Positions 7,083-14,590 are shown, counted from the stretch's first letter. The stretch: DNA of 20,174 nucleotides from Firmicutes bacterium UBA7523 (GCA_002479415.1 DLMZ01000007.1:1-20174); one strand, 5' to 3'. Made by a program: numbers and translations. The notes: a model not told the origin generated them from the sequence alone.

Positions 7083-8057
7083 TTATCTATTATTAACAGC
7101 ATGAATGTCTGTGAGCATGCGCAACATCCCTGCTACGCCAGCCTCCACGTTCAACTTCGCTTTTTTAATTTGGACAAAACGAGATGGTGAGATGGCATTT
7201 TGAGCTACAAATTTGCGCAATGGTCCGAATAAAGCATCGCCTGATTCGGCTACTCCTCCTCCGAGGATTATTACCTCCGGGTTAAGTGTGTTTACCAGAT
7301 TAACAATGCCAGTACCAAGATACTCGATGGCATTAGCAAGAATCTCTTGAGCAATAGCATCGTTATGCTTTGCAGCTTCAAAAACGTGTGCTGCTGTAAT
7401 ATTCCCTTCTTCTGAAAGCATTGCAGACAGCGATGTGCTTTCTCCCTTGCTTATTGCGTTTGCGGCTGCTTGAGCTATTGCTGAGCCTGAGGAAACAGTT
7501 TCAAGGCAACCGCGCTTGCCGCACCCACAACGCAGTCCGTTAGGATTGACAACCATATGCCCTATTTCACCGGCAAAGCCTTTTGATCCGCGATATATAT
7601 TGCCGTTAAAAATCAAGCCCGCACCAATGCCTGTGCTTACGGTAATAAATATTAGATTATTAAAACCCTCTCCCGCACCGTAACGTGCCTCTCCAAGCGC
7701 TTGGGCATTGGCATCGTTTTCTGCGATTACAGGGACTTCTAGTTTGTGTTCTAACTCCTTCTCCAGGGCAATCATATTTAAACCAGGGATATTAGGGGAG
7801 CTAATTAACATTTTATTTTGCCAGTCAAAAAATCCGGCAGCGCAGACTCCTGCACCGGCAAGCTGTGACTTACTTTCACCCGCCTTGGCGAGAACTCTAT
7901 CAACAGTGGATGCCATTTGCTTAATAATGGTGTCAGGGTTCTTGTCTAACATCGTCTCTTCTCTGATAGATGCCAGAATTTTTCCCTGCAAGTCTGCTAG
8001 TACTGTATAAGTTTTTGTTCCGCCAAGATCAATGGCGGCTAAAAGTTTTTTATTCAT
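7083..8057 (-). CDS. ROK family sugar kinase (glucokinase-like)
   Basis: A 324-residue ROK protein. It has the ATP phosphate loop DLGGTKT (residues 10-16), the sugar-binding END motif (Glu113-Asn114-Asp115), EIGH (164-167) and the zinc-binding cysteines 177, 179 and 184 in CGCGKRGC, and LNPEVIILGGGV near the C-terminus. No DNA-binding domain precedes the kinase fold, so it is an enzyme rather than a ROK repressor. It probably phosphorylates glucose or a related sugar (N-acetylmannosamine is possible). The start is ATG 8057, with GGAG 10 bases upstream. An in-frame ATG at 8081 lacks a ribosome site. yjbQ follows after 24 bases. Confidence 0.9.
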   Translation of the reverse strand: MNKKLLAAIDLGGTKTYTVLADLQGKILASIREETMLDKNPDTIIKQMASTVDRVLAKAGESKSQLAGAGVCAAGFFDWQNKMLISSPNIPGLNMIALEKELEHKLEVPVIAENDANAQALGEARYGAGEGFNNLIFITVSTGIGAGLIFNGNIYRGSKGFAGEIGHMVVNPNGLRCGCGKRGCLETVSSGSAIAQAAANAISKGESTSLSAMLSEEGNITAAHVFEAAKHNDAIAQEILANAIEYLGTGIVNLVNTLNPEVIILGGGVAESGDALFGPLRKFVAQNAISPSRFVQIKKAKLNVEAGVAGMLRMLTDIHAVNNR

Positions 8058-8109
8058 GTGTTGTATGCTCCGTTTTAGCATGTTAATGTAAGATAATGTA
8101 TACGCTTTA

Positions 8110-8139
8110 ATTATATATCTATATATTTGTTCATTGCAA
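8110..8139 (-). promoter_or_regulatory. Possible promoter of the ROK kinase gene
   Basis: Read on the minus strand, TTGCAA (8134-8139), an 18-base spacer and TATAAT (8110-8115) lie about 50 bases before the kinase start. The -10 is perfect; the -35 matches 4 of 6. Confidence 0.45.
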
Positions 8140-8168
8140 CATCCTCGGTAACGCCAAGAAAAAAAGAA

Positions 8169-8196
8169 TTGACTTTTTTCGTATTTTTGGTATGAT
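8169..8196 (+). promoter_or_regulatory. Sigma-A promoter of the leuA T-box transcript
   Basis: TTGACT (8169-8174), a 16-base spacer and TATGAT (8191-8196). Transcription should begin near 8203, giving a leader of about 260 bases before leuA. Confidence 0.75.
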
Positions 8197-8202
8197 TAGT
8201 AT

Positions 8203-8430
8203 TAAATTATAAAAAAAGCTGTGATAGGGAAAGTACGTTTAGTTATGAGACTCAGAGAGCCGTCGGCTGGTGAAAGACGGATCCCAAGCTAAATGGAAGC
8301 TCACCCTGGAGTGCCAGCCGAAAGGCAACGAGTAGACCTGGCCGTTCCCCACGTTACGGGTATAAGCTGGGCAACAGCCAAATAGAGTGGTACCGCGGAA
8401 TATCCTTTCGTCTCTAACGAAAGGTTTTTT
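8203..8430 (+). promoter_or_regulatory. Leucine T-box riboswitch leader of leuA
   Basis: The leader has the T-box signature AGAGTGGTACCGCGG (8384-8398) followed by a terminator, and a Stem I with a recognisable specifier loop. AGTA lies on its 5' side, the helix CGTTTAG/CTAAATG closes it distally, and GAAG-CTC-A follows on the 3' side. By analogy with the GAA-N-codon-A layout in the glyQS leader, the specifier is CTC (Leu). The T-box TGGT would pair with a tRNA ending ACCA, agreeing with the A discriminator base of leucine tRNAs. Uncharged tRNA-Leu should stabilise the antiterminator and turn leuA on. The exact 5' end is inferred from the promoter. Confidence 0.92.
8404..8430 (+). terminator. 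T-box regulated terminator
   Basis: CCTTTCGT (8404-8411), loop CTCTA, ACGAAAGG (8417-8424), then six Ts. The 5' arm follows the conserved T-box sequence, as expected for the terminator that competes with the antiterminator. Confidence 0.93.
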
Positions 8431-8465
8431 TATTGCAAAAAATATTGTTTTGGGAGGGATACTTT

Positions 8466-10028
8466 ATGACAGAAAAAGTTATGATTTTTGATTCAACCTT
8501 GCGTGACGGAGAGCAAACGCCTGGAGCCAGGCTTAATCTAGATGAAAAGCTAAAAATTGCTAAGCAATTAGCAAAACTTAATGTTGATATTATCGAGTGT
8601 GGTTTTCCCGTTTCCTCTCCAGGAGAATTTAAAGCTGTGCAGACTATTGCCAAAGAAGTTAAAGGTCCTGTTATAGTTGGGCTGGCCCGGACATTACCAG
8701 GAGATATTGACGCAGTTTGGGAAGCAATTAAATTTTCCGAACGTCCAAGGATTCATACATTTCTCGGGTCATCTAACATTCATATGAAGTATAAGCTACG
8801 CAAGGACCCTGATACACTGCTTCAAATGGGTGTTGACGCAGTTAAATACGCAAAAAACTATACAAATGATGTGCAATACTCCTTAGAGGATGCTACCCGC
8901 AGTGATATAGATTACATGTGCCGTGTCATTGAAGCTGTTATTAATGCAGGCGCAACAGTTATTAATATCCCGGATACTGTGGGATATGCCGTTCCTGAAC
9001 AATTTGGAACTCTTATTTGTAATATTAAAAACCGTGTTCCTAATATAGATAAAGCAGTTATCAGCGTTCACTGTCACAATGACTTAGGCTTAGCTGTTGC
9101 CAATTCACTTGTTGCTGTGAAAAATGGTGCCAGGCAAGTTGAATGCAACATTAACGGTATTGGTGAACGTGCCGGCAATGCTGCGCTAGAAGAAATTGTT
9201 ACCGGCTTAATAATTAGGCAGGATTATTTTAAAGAATATCATACCGATGTAAACCTTAGGGAAATCTATAAAACAAGCAGGCTTGTTTCCAGATTGACAG
9301 GTATACCGATCCCGGTAAATAAAGCTGTTGTGGGTATAAACGCCTTCGCTCATTCTTCCGGAATCCACCAAGACGGTGTATTAAAGAATTTATCTACTTA
9401 TGAAATTATTAATGCTGAGCTCATCGGGGGCAAAGCGGCACAGATGGTGCTCACAGCCCGTTCCGGCCGCCACGCCGTAAAGAACGAGCTGAACGAAATA
9501 GGGTCTCAGCTGGATGACGCTGATTTTGAAGAGTTCTTTAAGGCCTTCCTGGAACTGGCCGACAAGAAAAAAGAAGTTTTCCGTGAAGATTTGGAAGCAT
9601 TGATAGCAGACCGCTTAGCTTTAACTGTTCCGCCAACGTATACTCTGGAATATCTGCAGACGGTAAGCGGCTCAGGCAGTATTCCGGCCGCAGTTGTTAA
9701 GCTTAAAAAGGACGATACAGTATTTATTGAAACGGACTGTGGAGCCGGCCCAATTGATGCTGCATACAATGCTATCGATAAGATTACAGGGATAAATCCT
9801 CGGCTTGAAAACTATAACTTACGGGGTGTCACCGAAGGGCGTAAAGCATTGGGAGAAGTATCAATAAAGCTAACACTTAATGAAAAGACAATTGTTGGCC
9901 GTGGTACATCCACTGACATTATAGAAGCTTCTGTAATTGCATACATTAACGGAATCAATAAGTTCATTCTCCTTGCTAACGTTAACGGTAATGGTAACGA
10001 AGGAGAAAAAGCAATCCCATTATCTTAG
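8466..10028 (+). CDS. leuA: 2-isopropylmalate synthase
   Basis: A 520-residue enzyme that condenses acetyl-CoA with 2-oxoisovalerate, the first committed step of leucine synthesis. The N-terminal DRE-TIM barrel shows DSTLRDGEQTPG (9-20), GSSNIHMKYKL (101-111), the metal-binding HCHND (His202, His204) and GIGERAGN (231-238). The C-terminal LeuA regulatory domain (about 370-510; SGSGSIPAAVVKL and RGTSTDIIEASVIAYINGIN) binds leucine in studied homologues. Length and motifs fit LeuA better than citramalate synthase, and the leucine T-box supports this. The start is ATG 8466, with GGGAGGG (8451-8457) 8 bases away; an in-frame TTG at 8433 overlaps the T-box terminator region. The gene appears monocistronic. 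Confidence 0.95.
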   Translation: MTEKVMIFDSTLRDGEQTPGARLNLDEKLKIAKQLAKLNVDIIECGFPVSSPGEFKAVQTIAKEVKGPVIVGLARTLPGDIDAVWEAIKFSERPRIHTFLGSSNIHMKYKLRKDPDTLLQMGVDAVKYAKNYTNDVQYSLEDATRSDIDYMCRVIEAVINAGATVINIPDTVGYAVPEQFGTLICNIKNRVPNIDKAVISVHCHNDLGLAVANSLVAVKNGARQVECNINGIGERAGNAALEEIVTGLIIRQDYFKEYHTDVNLREIYKTSRLVSRLTGIPIPVNKAVVGINAFAHSSGIHQDGVLKNLSTYEIINAELIGGKAAQMVLTARSGRHAVKNELNEIGSQLDDADFEEFFKAFLELADKKKEVFREDLEALIADRLALTVPPTYTLEYLQTVSGSGSIPAAVVKLKKDDTVFIETDCGAGPIDAAYNAIDKITGINPRLENYNLRGVTEGRKALGEVSIKLTLNEKTIVGRGTSTDIIEASVIAYINGINKFILLANVNGNGNEGEKAIPLS

Positions 10029-10035
10029 TATCAAT

Positions 10036-10077
10036 AAAGCTCAAACGGGCGTCATTATCTCCCCCCGTTTGAGCTTT
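10036..10077 (+). terminator. Terminator of leuA
   Basis: A perfect 14-bp stem (AAAGCTCAAACGGG at 10036-10049, its complement at 10064-10077) with a 14-base loop and TTTTATTATT after it, 7 bases past the leuA stop. The right arm and loop overlap the 3' end of a minus-strand small ORF. Confidence 0.88.
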
Positions 10078-10210
10078 TATTATTATCTGCTTCTTGTTCT
10101 GTTTCATTGTTATTGTTATTGAGAGGAAAATAATCTTCTAAAGGAAAACTAGTTAAATCATCGTGAAAAATGTCTCTTTTATCCCAAGGAATAATTCTTT
10201 TACAGTTCAA
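10055..10210 (-). CDS. Small acidic Asn/Glu-rich ORF, 51 residues
   Basis: A short minus-strand frame starting at TTG 10210 (MNCKRIIPWDKRDIFHDDLT and on), with a central FPLEDYFPL segment and a low-complexity NNNNNETEQEADNN tail. The start follows GGGAG at a spacing of 9 bases. It lies downstream of the LysM gene on the same strand, so both could share the SOS promoter. Its last residues are encoded inside the leuA terminator hairpin. I do not recognise the family. The hydrophobic/charged N-terminus, acidic tail and ribosome site argue for a real gene; the short length and TTG start argue for caution. Confidence 0.45.
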   Translation of the reverse strand: MNCKRIIPWDKRDIFHDDLTSFPLEDYFPLNNNNNETEQEADNNKSSNGGR

Positions 10211-10269
10211 TTTATTCCACTCCCGGCATATAATCTACACTTAGTATTGCCTGGGATGGCACAGTATAC

Positions 10270-10584
10270 TCAGGGAAGCTGTAAAGCTTGTCCGGGGTAA
10301 ACTATTGGACTTTCTAAATTGTTTTCATATATCATTAAATCAACATAGTCGCGAATATCTGTTCCCCGCGGAGCATGTATTTTTGCAAGACCCCAGAGTG
10401 TGTCACCGCTGGCTACGATAATTTCTATTTTGTATTCATTTTGTCCTGAAGCAGTTTTCCCGTGGAATATTGTCAGACCTAGGACGGAAACCCACATCAG
10501 CAGAAAAACAAGTACTCGCGCAGCTTTAAGAAGCCGCCTTCTCTCACTGTTTTTCCGACATACCAAGCTAGACATGGTTCTCAT
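10270..10584 (-). CDS. yneA: YneA-like SOS cell-division inhibitor (TM + LysM)
   Basis: A 104-residue protein with a basic N-terminus, one membrane helix (about 21-41, ARVLVFLLMWVSVLGLTIF) and a C-terminal LysM domain (about 53-103; IIVASGDTLWGLAKIHAPRG to VYPGQALQLP). This is the architecture and length of Bacillus YneA, which blocks septation after DNA damage. Divergence from lexA fits the same role. The start is ATG 10584, with GGGGG 8 bases upstream. A longer in-frame ATG at 10647 lies upstream of the promoter (TTGACA-17-TATAGT on this strand) and cannot be used from that transcript. LexA-like boxes lie in the promoter spacer and just downstream of the -10, so SOS induction is expected. 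Confidence 0.82.
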   Translation of the reverse strand: MRTMSSLVCRKNSERRRLLKAARVLVFLLMWVSVLGLTIFHGKTASGQNEYKIEIIVASGDTLWGLAKIHAPRGTDIRDYVDLMIYENNLESPIVYPGQALQLP

Positions 10585-10596
10585 GCATCTTACCCC

Positions 10597-10667
10597 CAAA
10601 CATCTGTTTGCGTTTACTATAACACGAACAAGTGTACGTGTCAACATGAATTGCGAACGAATGTTTG
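10597..10667. promoter_or_regulatory. SOS control region with three LexA-like boxes
   Basis: Three boxes fit or nearly fit CGAAC-N4-GTTCG: CAAAC-ATCT-GTTTG (10597-10610, a perfect arm palindrome), CGAAC-AAGT-GTACG (10625-10638) and CGAAC-GAAT-GTTTG (10654-10667). The first lies just after the yneA -10, the second fills most of the yneA promoter spacer, and the third overlaps the lexA -35. LexA binding here would repress both genes. Confidence 0.8.
10616..10644 (-). promoter_or_regulatory. yneA promoter
   Basis: Read on the minus strand: TTGACA (10639-10644), a 17-base spacer (10622-10638) and TATAGT (10616-10621). The spacer carries a LexA-like box at 10625-10638. Confidence 0.8.
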
Positions 10668-10692
10668 ATTATTTGCAAAGATGTGATATAAT
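10665..10692 (+). promoter_or_regulatory. lexA promoter
   Basis: TTGATT (10665-10670), a 16-base spacer and a perfect TATAAT (10687-10692), 24 bases before the lexA start. The -35 shares bases with the LexA box at 10654-10667, consistent with autoregulation. Confidence 0.75.
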
Positions 10693-10716
10693 ACTGATAA
10701 AGTGAGGTGTTGATCA

Positions 10717-11328
10717 GTGGATAATTTAACAGTAAGGCAAACGCAAATCCTTGAATTTATCCGCAGAGAAGTAAAGAATAAAAACTACCCTCCCTCCGTA
10801 CGTGAAATTGGCGAAGCGGTTGGTCTTTCTTCCAGCTCTACAGTACATGCTCATTTAGCAAAGCTGGAAAGCAAAGGATTTATTCGCCGGGATCCCTCTA
10901 AGCCAAGAGCTATCGAACTGTTAGCTGAAGATATTCCTGAGTTTATCCACGACATTGTCAGTGTTCCAGTGCTTGGACATGTAACTGCCGGCGAACCTAT
11001 TATGGCGGAGCAGAATATAGAGGATTATTTCCCACTGCCAAAATCAATGACACATAATGATAATGTGTTTCTTCTCCGTGTACGTGGGGACAGTATGGTT
11101 AATGCAGGTATAGTTGACGGAGACCTGGTTATAGTGCGTCAACAAACTACTGCAAACAACTCTGAAATTGTGGTTGCCATGCTGGACGGGGAAGCAACTG
11201 TAAAACGCTTTTATAAAGAAAAGTCTCAAATACGTCTGCAGCCCGAAAATGATTTTTATGAGCCCATCTGCTCTCCTGAAATTTCGGTAATCGGAAAGGT
11301 TATCGGTGTATTTCGTCAAATACATTAG
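10717..11328 (+). CDS. lexA: LexA repressor
   Basis: A 203-residue SOS repressor of typical length. Residues 1-65 are the winged helix-turn-helix (LTVRQTQILEFIRREV, YPPSVREIGEAVGLSSSSTV). The self-cleavage site is Ala91-Gly92 (GHVTAGEP), and the catalytic pair is Ser126 (RVRGDSMVNAG) and Lys163 (GEATVKRF). All key residues are present, so the protein should respond to RecA filaments. The GTG start at 10717 follows GTGAGGTG (10702-10709). It diverges from yneA across a 132-base control region with three LexA-like boxes. A strong shared terminator lies between lexA and nth. Confidence 0.96.
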   Translation: MDNLTVRQTQILEFIRREVKNKNYPPSVREIGEAVGLSSSSTVHAHLAKLESKGFIRRDPSKPRAIELLAEDIPEFIHDIVSVPVLGHVTAGEPIMAEQNIEDYFPLPKSMTHNDNVFLLRVRGDSMVNAGIVDGDLVIVRQQTTANNSEIVVAMLDGEATVKRFYKEKSQIRLQPENDFYEPICSPEISVIGKVIGVFRQIH

Positions 11329-11364
11329 TATACAGTATAAAAGCGCATATCATTTTTACACCAA

Positions 11365-11409
11365 AAAATAAATAAAAGACGCATATCAAATGCGTCTTTT
11401 ATTTATTTT
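11365..11409. terminator. Bidirectional terminator between lexA and nth
   Basis: A perfect 20-bp inverted repeat (11365-11384 and 11390-11409) with a 5-base loop, GC-rich at the loop side (AAGACGCAT) and A/T-rich at the outer ends. It therefore gives a U-tract in both directions. The nth stop codon (11403-11405) lies in the right arm. Confidence 0.9.
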
Positions 11410-12038
11410 GTATGATAATGTAAGCAATAACTATTTACAGGGCATGCAGGGCATTTCGGTTTGCGGGCAGTGCATGTGTACCTTCCGTGCAAAATTAGCC
11501 AATGGTGAGCTTTTGACCATAGCTTTTTTGGAATTGCCTTAACTAGTTGTCTTTCTGTTTCCTCTGGTGTTTTAGCTTTTGCAAGCCCTAAGCGGTTAGC
11601 TACGCGGAAAACATGGGTGTCCACAGCTAAAGCTGGGATGTCAAAGGCGGTACTTAGCACCACATTTGCAGTTTTCCTTCCTACCCCAGGAAGTGATTCT
11701 AGTTGGGCTAAGGATTGCGGAACATTGCCGTTGTATTCATTCACTAGGGCATTAGCAGTTGCCACCAGGTGCTTGCTTTTAGTCCTAAAAAGCCCCACAT
11801 TACGGATTTCCTCAGCTAATTCATCCGGAGTAAGGCTGGCCATGCTTTCGGGAGTTGGATATTTGGCGAAGAGTAAAGTAGTAACTTTATTAACTTGTTT
11901 GTCTGTGGATTGTGCTGAAAGAACCACAGCAACTAATAGTTGCCAAGGTGTTTCAAAATTCAACTCTGTTTGGGGCTGTGGGTTTAACCTAGCCAGTTCG
12001 GTCAGAACAGCATTCGCTCTTTCCTTTCGCTTTATCAT
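11403..12038 (-). CDS. nth: Endonuclease III
   Basis: A 211-residue DNA glycosylase/AP lyase for oxidised pyrimidines in base-excision repair. The helix-hairpin-helix LESLPGVGRKTANVV contains catalytic Lys122, and Asp140 is in VDTHVFRVANRLGL. The iron-sulfur cysteines 189, 196, 199 and 205 keep the C-X6-C-X2-C-X5-C spacing. The start is ATG 12038, with GGAG 6 bases upstream. An in-frame GTG at 12050 would include that ribosome site and is less likely. It lies 21 bases after the HMA-protein stop on the same strand, suggesting co-transcription. All active residues are present. Confidence 0.95.
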   Translation of the reverse strand: MIKRKERANAVLTELARLNPQPQTELNFETPWQLLVAVVLSAQSTDKQVNKVTTLLFAKYPTPESMASLTPDELAEEIRNVGLFRTKSKHLVATANALVNEYNGNVPQSLAQLESLPGVGRKTANVVLSTAFDIPALAVDTHVFRVANRLGLAKAKTPEETERQLVKAIPKKLWSKAHHWLILHGRYTCTARKPKCPACPVNSYCLHYHTK

Positions 12039-12059
12039 AATGTACTCCACAAATCTGAG

Positions 12060-12293
12060 CTAATTTTTTTCAATAATACCGAAACCCAGGCTTGTGATAA
12101 CTCCATCAATAGAAGAGCGGTCGACCTTACTTGGGTAGTATTGTACAATTAGCCTTTCAGCAATAAAGTCAATTGTTGCTTCATAAACACCGTCTAGAAG
12201 TCGCAAAGCTACTTCAATATTATTAGCGCACGTTATGCAGCCCATCCCGGTAATTATTAATGTATCTTTTTTCATATTTTCTTGTGTACTCAT
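12060..12293 (-). CDS. Small HMA-domain metallochaperone-like protein
   Basis: A 77-residue single heavy-metal-associated domain with the metal-binding GMGCITC loop (Cys19 and Cys22) and the beta-alpha-beta-beta-alpha-beta pattern (ANNIEVALRLLDGVYEATID, then AERLIVQYYP and SLGFGIIEKN). CopZ-type copper chaperones have this size and motif; mercury or zinc binding is possible. The start is ATG 12293 because GGGAGG lies 7 bases before it; the longer TTG 12308 would contain the ribosome site. It precedes nth by 21 bases. A copper P-type ATPase gene lies beyond glnA, a possible functional partner, but the two are not in one operon. Confidence 0.85.
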   Translation of the reverse strand: MSTQENMKKDTLIITGMGCITCANNIEVALRLLDGVYEATIDFIAERLIVQYYPSKVDRSSIDGVITSLGFGIIEKN

Positions 12294-12344
12294 GCCATTG
12301 CCTCCCAAAAAATATTTTAAGAAATCAACGCGATTAAAAGAATA

Positions 12345-12365
12345 GCCCGCAGTTAGTACGCGGGC
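12345..12365 (-). terminator. Terminator of glnA
   Basis: On the minus strand, GCCCGC, a 9-base loop and GCGGGC are followed by TATTCTTTT. It lies 9 bases after the glnA stop. The short but GC-rich stem supports a modest terminator, so some read-through into the HMA gene is possible. Confidence 0.65.
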
Positions 12366-12373
12366 AAAATTAT

Positions 12374-13702
12374 CTAAAATAAAGTCAGGTAGTTATCAAG
12401 CTCCCACTGGTGAACCTGATTTCGATAACTGGTCCATTCAAAAGTTTTAGCTTCCACAAATCTATCATAGATATGGGTGCCTAATGCATTCTTAATAAGT
12501 TCATCTTCTGCCAGTCCGGCTAAAGCGTCAGCTAGAGTTTGAGGAAGCTGTCCAATATTAAGCGCTTGCCTCTCTTCGGTAGTCATGTCATAAATGTTCA
12601 GATCTACAGGTGCAGGCGGCATTATTTTATTACGAATACCGTCTAATCCAGCACTGAGAGTTACTGCCAACGCTAAATAGGGATTGCAGGATGGATCCGG
12701 ATTACGCAGCTCAATTCGGGTTCCCACACCGCGGCGTGCCGGAATGCGAATAAGTGGACTACGGTTGTGTTCACTCCAAGCAATATACACCGGTGCTTCA
12801 TAGCCTGGCACAAGGCGCTTGTATGAATTGACAATCGGATTTGTTACTGCAGAAAAACCTCTGGCATGAGCAAGCAGTCCTCCAATATAGTATAAGGCTT
12901 CATCAGAAAGCTGCGAAGGCTTGTTTTCGTCAAAAAAGATGTTTTTCCCGTTTTTAAACAGTGACTGATGGGTATGCATCCCAGAACCATTAATGCCAAA
13001 TATAGGTTTGGGCATAAACGTAGCATGGAGATTATGCTGCATAGCAACAATACGTACTACAAGCTTAAAAGTTGCTATATTATCGGCAGTTGTTAATGCA
13101 TCAGCATATTTAAAAGCAATCTCGTGCTGTCCAGGTGCCACCTCGTGGTGGGAAGCTTCCACTTCAAAGCCCATTTCCTGCAGTGTCAGCACCATGTCAC
13201 GACGTGCATTTTCACCCAGATCAACAGGCATAAGATCGAAATAGCCGCCCCGGTCGTTGGTAATAGTTGTAGCTCTTCCCTGCTCGTCCTTTAAAAATAG
13301 AAAAAATTCTGCTTCCGGACCGGCATTCATCTCGTAACCCATGGAAGCGGCATCAGCGATAGCTCTGCGCAAAGTATTACGAGGACAACCTTCAAATGGC
13401 GTGCCGTCAGGATTATAGATATCACAAATTAGTCGGGCTGTCGCTTCCTCCTTGGTGTTCCAAGGAAAAACAGTAAAGGTATTGGGATCGGGGCGTAAAT
13501 ACATATCTGATTCTTCAATTCTTACAAATCCCTCAATTGAGGAACCGTCAAACATCAACTCCCCATCTAAGGCCTTTTCCAGCTGCTGAATAGGGATTGC
13601 TACATTTTTTGTAACCCCAAGGACATCAGAAAATTGCAGACGAATAAATTTGATTTTTAGTTCTTTAACTAAGCTTAAAATATCATCTCGGCTATAGGCC
13701 AT
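12374..13702 (-). CDS. glnA: Type I glutamine synthetase
   Basis: A 442-residue ammonia-assimilating enzyme (glutamate + NH3 + ATP to glutamine), cytoplasmic and expected to be a dodecamer. Motifs are FDGSSIEGF (51-59), metal and substrate residues Glu130, Glu132, Glu187, Glu194 and His243 (GMHTHQSL), VNSYKRLVPGYEAP with the flap Glu302, and NPDPSCNPYLALA. Length and the absence of the adenylylation-site tyrosine motif point to the GSI-alpha subgroup controlled by feedback and, in Bacillus, by GlnR. The start is ATG 13702 with AGAGG 6 bases before it; the frame is open further but overlaps the promoter. No glnR lies upstream; a RAYT element starts 23 bases beyond the -35. Confidence 0.96.
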   Translation of the reverse strand: MAYSRDDILSLVKELKIKFIRLQFSDVLGVTKNVAIPIQQLEKALDGELMFDGSSIEGFVRIEESDMYLRPDPNTFTVFPWNTKEEATARLICDIYNPDGTPFEGCPRNTLRRAIADAASMGYEMNAGPEAEFFLFLKDEQGRATTITNDRGGYFDLMPVDLGENARRDMVLTLQEMGFEVEASHHEVAPGQHEIAFKYADALTTADNIATFKLVVRIVAMQHNLHATFMPKPIFGINGSGMHTHQSLFKNGKNIFFDENKPSQLSDEALYYIGGLLAHARGFSAVTNPIVNSYKRLVPGYEAPVYIAWSEHNRSPLIRIPARRGVGTRIELRNPDPSCNPYLALAVTLSAGLDGIRNKIMPPAPVDLNIYDMTTEERQALNIGQLPQTLADALAGLAEDELIKNALGTHIYDRFVEAKTFEWTSYRNQVHQWELDNYLTLF

Positions 13703-13747
13703 AATTAACCTCTTTTCTTTTTCTATATTTTCGTTATAACAACTAAA

Positions 13748-13776
13748 ATTATATGGTCTCCAACTCACTGTGTCAA
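13748..13776 (-). promoter_or_regulatory. glnA promoter, full consensus
   Basis: On the minus strand: TTGACA (13771-13776), a 17-base spacer and TATAAT (13748-13753). Every base matches consensus. I see no clear TGTNA-N7-TNACA GlnR site nearby. The RAYT element ends 22 bases upstream of the -35. Confidence 0.85.
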
Positions 13777-13814
13777 GAAATACCAAAAATAAACCAAAGG
13801 GACGGTTCTTCTGG

Positions 13815-14573
13815 TTATGCTTTTAGCACAATGGCTCTACTAATACCTGTAAGTTTGGCTATTTGCCTTGTAGATAATCCTGCTTCTTTTAATTCTTTTA
13901 AAAGTTTTTCTTTTTCTTGACGTTCGAAATTCTGAATATCGAAGCAGTTGTTAATGTTGCATATCTTTTCAATTATTTTCATTGCTTCGTCATCTGCTAA
14001 TCTTCTCTTTTCTTCTAATTCTAAGCATTTATCATTATTCGATTCTCTATGAAAAGTTTCAAAACTCTCTATAGCTATATTTCTATCTTTATCAAATATT
14101 TCTAATATAAAATCAATATCCGTATTTCCACTTTTTCCGGTATACTCATTGTAACTGCTCCATTTATAGCTTGCAAAATATTTAACTATTCCTGCTTTTA
14201 ACGGATTTTGATGTATATATCTCAATACTGTTAATAAATAGCTTTCGCTATCAACCACTTCACTTTTATATCTGTCTTGAAATAAATGCCCGCTTCTATT
14301 ATATTTAGAATTATACCAATATACATAACTTGTTCCTATTCTTTTCATAATTAACCCTAGTTCTTCTTCATGTACATGTATGAGCAGATGTATATGATTT
14401 CCCATTAAACAATACGCATAGAGTTTATACCCGCATTTCTGTTTATAAACAGCTAATTTTTGCAAGAATTTCATGTTATCTTCTTCATCTTCAAATATAA
14501 TTTGCCTATTTATTCCGCGCAAAATAACATGGTATATACCGGTTTCACTCTTATTTCTTGCTTTTCTAGGCAT
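13815..14573 (-). CDS. REP-associated tyrosine (Y1/HUH) transposase
   Basis: A 252-residue single-strand DNA transposase of the TnpA-REP type. The Y1 domain spans about 5-150, with the HUH pair His60 and His62 (CLMGNHIHLLIH), catalytic Tyr119 (LRYIHQNPLKAGIV) and the RAYT-typical SGHLFQDRYKS. Residues about 220-250 (LKELKEAGLSTRQIAKLTGI) are a helix-turn-helix, probably for target or end recognition. ATG 14573 is preceded by GGGATGTGAT. The frame is complete, so it may be active. It lies inside an 11-bp inverted-repeat element and is AT-richer than the glnA and copB genes on either side. Confidence 0.9.
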   Translation of the reverse strand: MPRKARNKSETGIYHVILRGINRQIIFEDEEDNMKFLQKLAVYKQKCGYKLYAYCLMGNHIHLLIHVHEEELGLIMKRIGTSYVYWYNSKYNRSGHLFQDRYKSEVVDSESYLLTVLRYIHQNPLKAGIVKYFASYKWSSYNEYTGKSGNTDIDFILEIFDKDRNIAIESFETFHRESNNDKCLELEEKRRLADDEAMKIIEKICNINNCFDIQNFERQEKEKLLKELKEAGLSTRQIAKLTGISRAIVLKA

Positions 14574-14590
14574 ATAAAATCACATCCCAA

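Noticed and set aside
10400..10705. 101-residue + strand frame across the yneA gene and SOS promoter region
   Set aside because: It is antisense to the LysM protein, has no ribosome site and covers the lexA/yneA operators; a shadow frame.
11617..12063. 148-residue + strand frame antisense to nth
   Set aside because: nth on the other strand has all catalytic and iron-sulfur residues; the opposite frame has low-complexity Ser/Thr/Leu composition and no ribosome site.
13815..14573. Possible IS200/IS605 with TnpB/IscB partner
   Set aside because: Only a Y1 transposase with a C-terminal helix-turn-helix is present; there is no TnpB or guide-RNA-like partner within the inverted ends.
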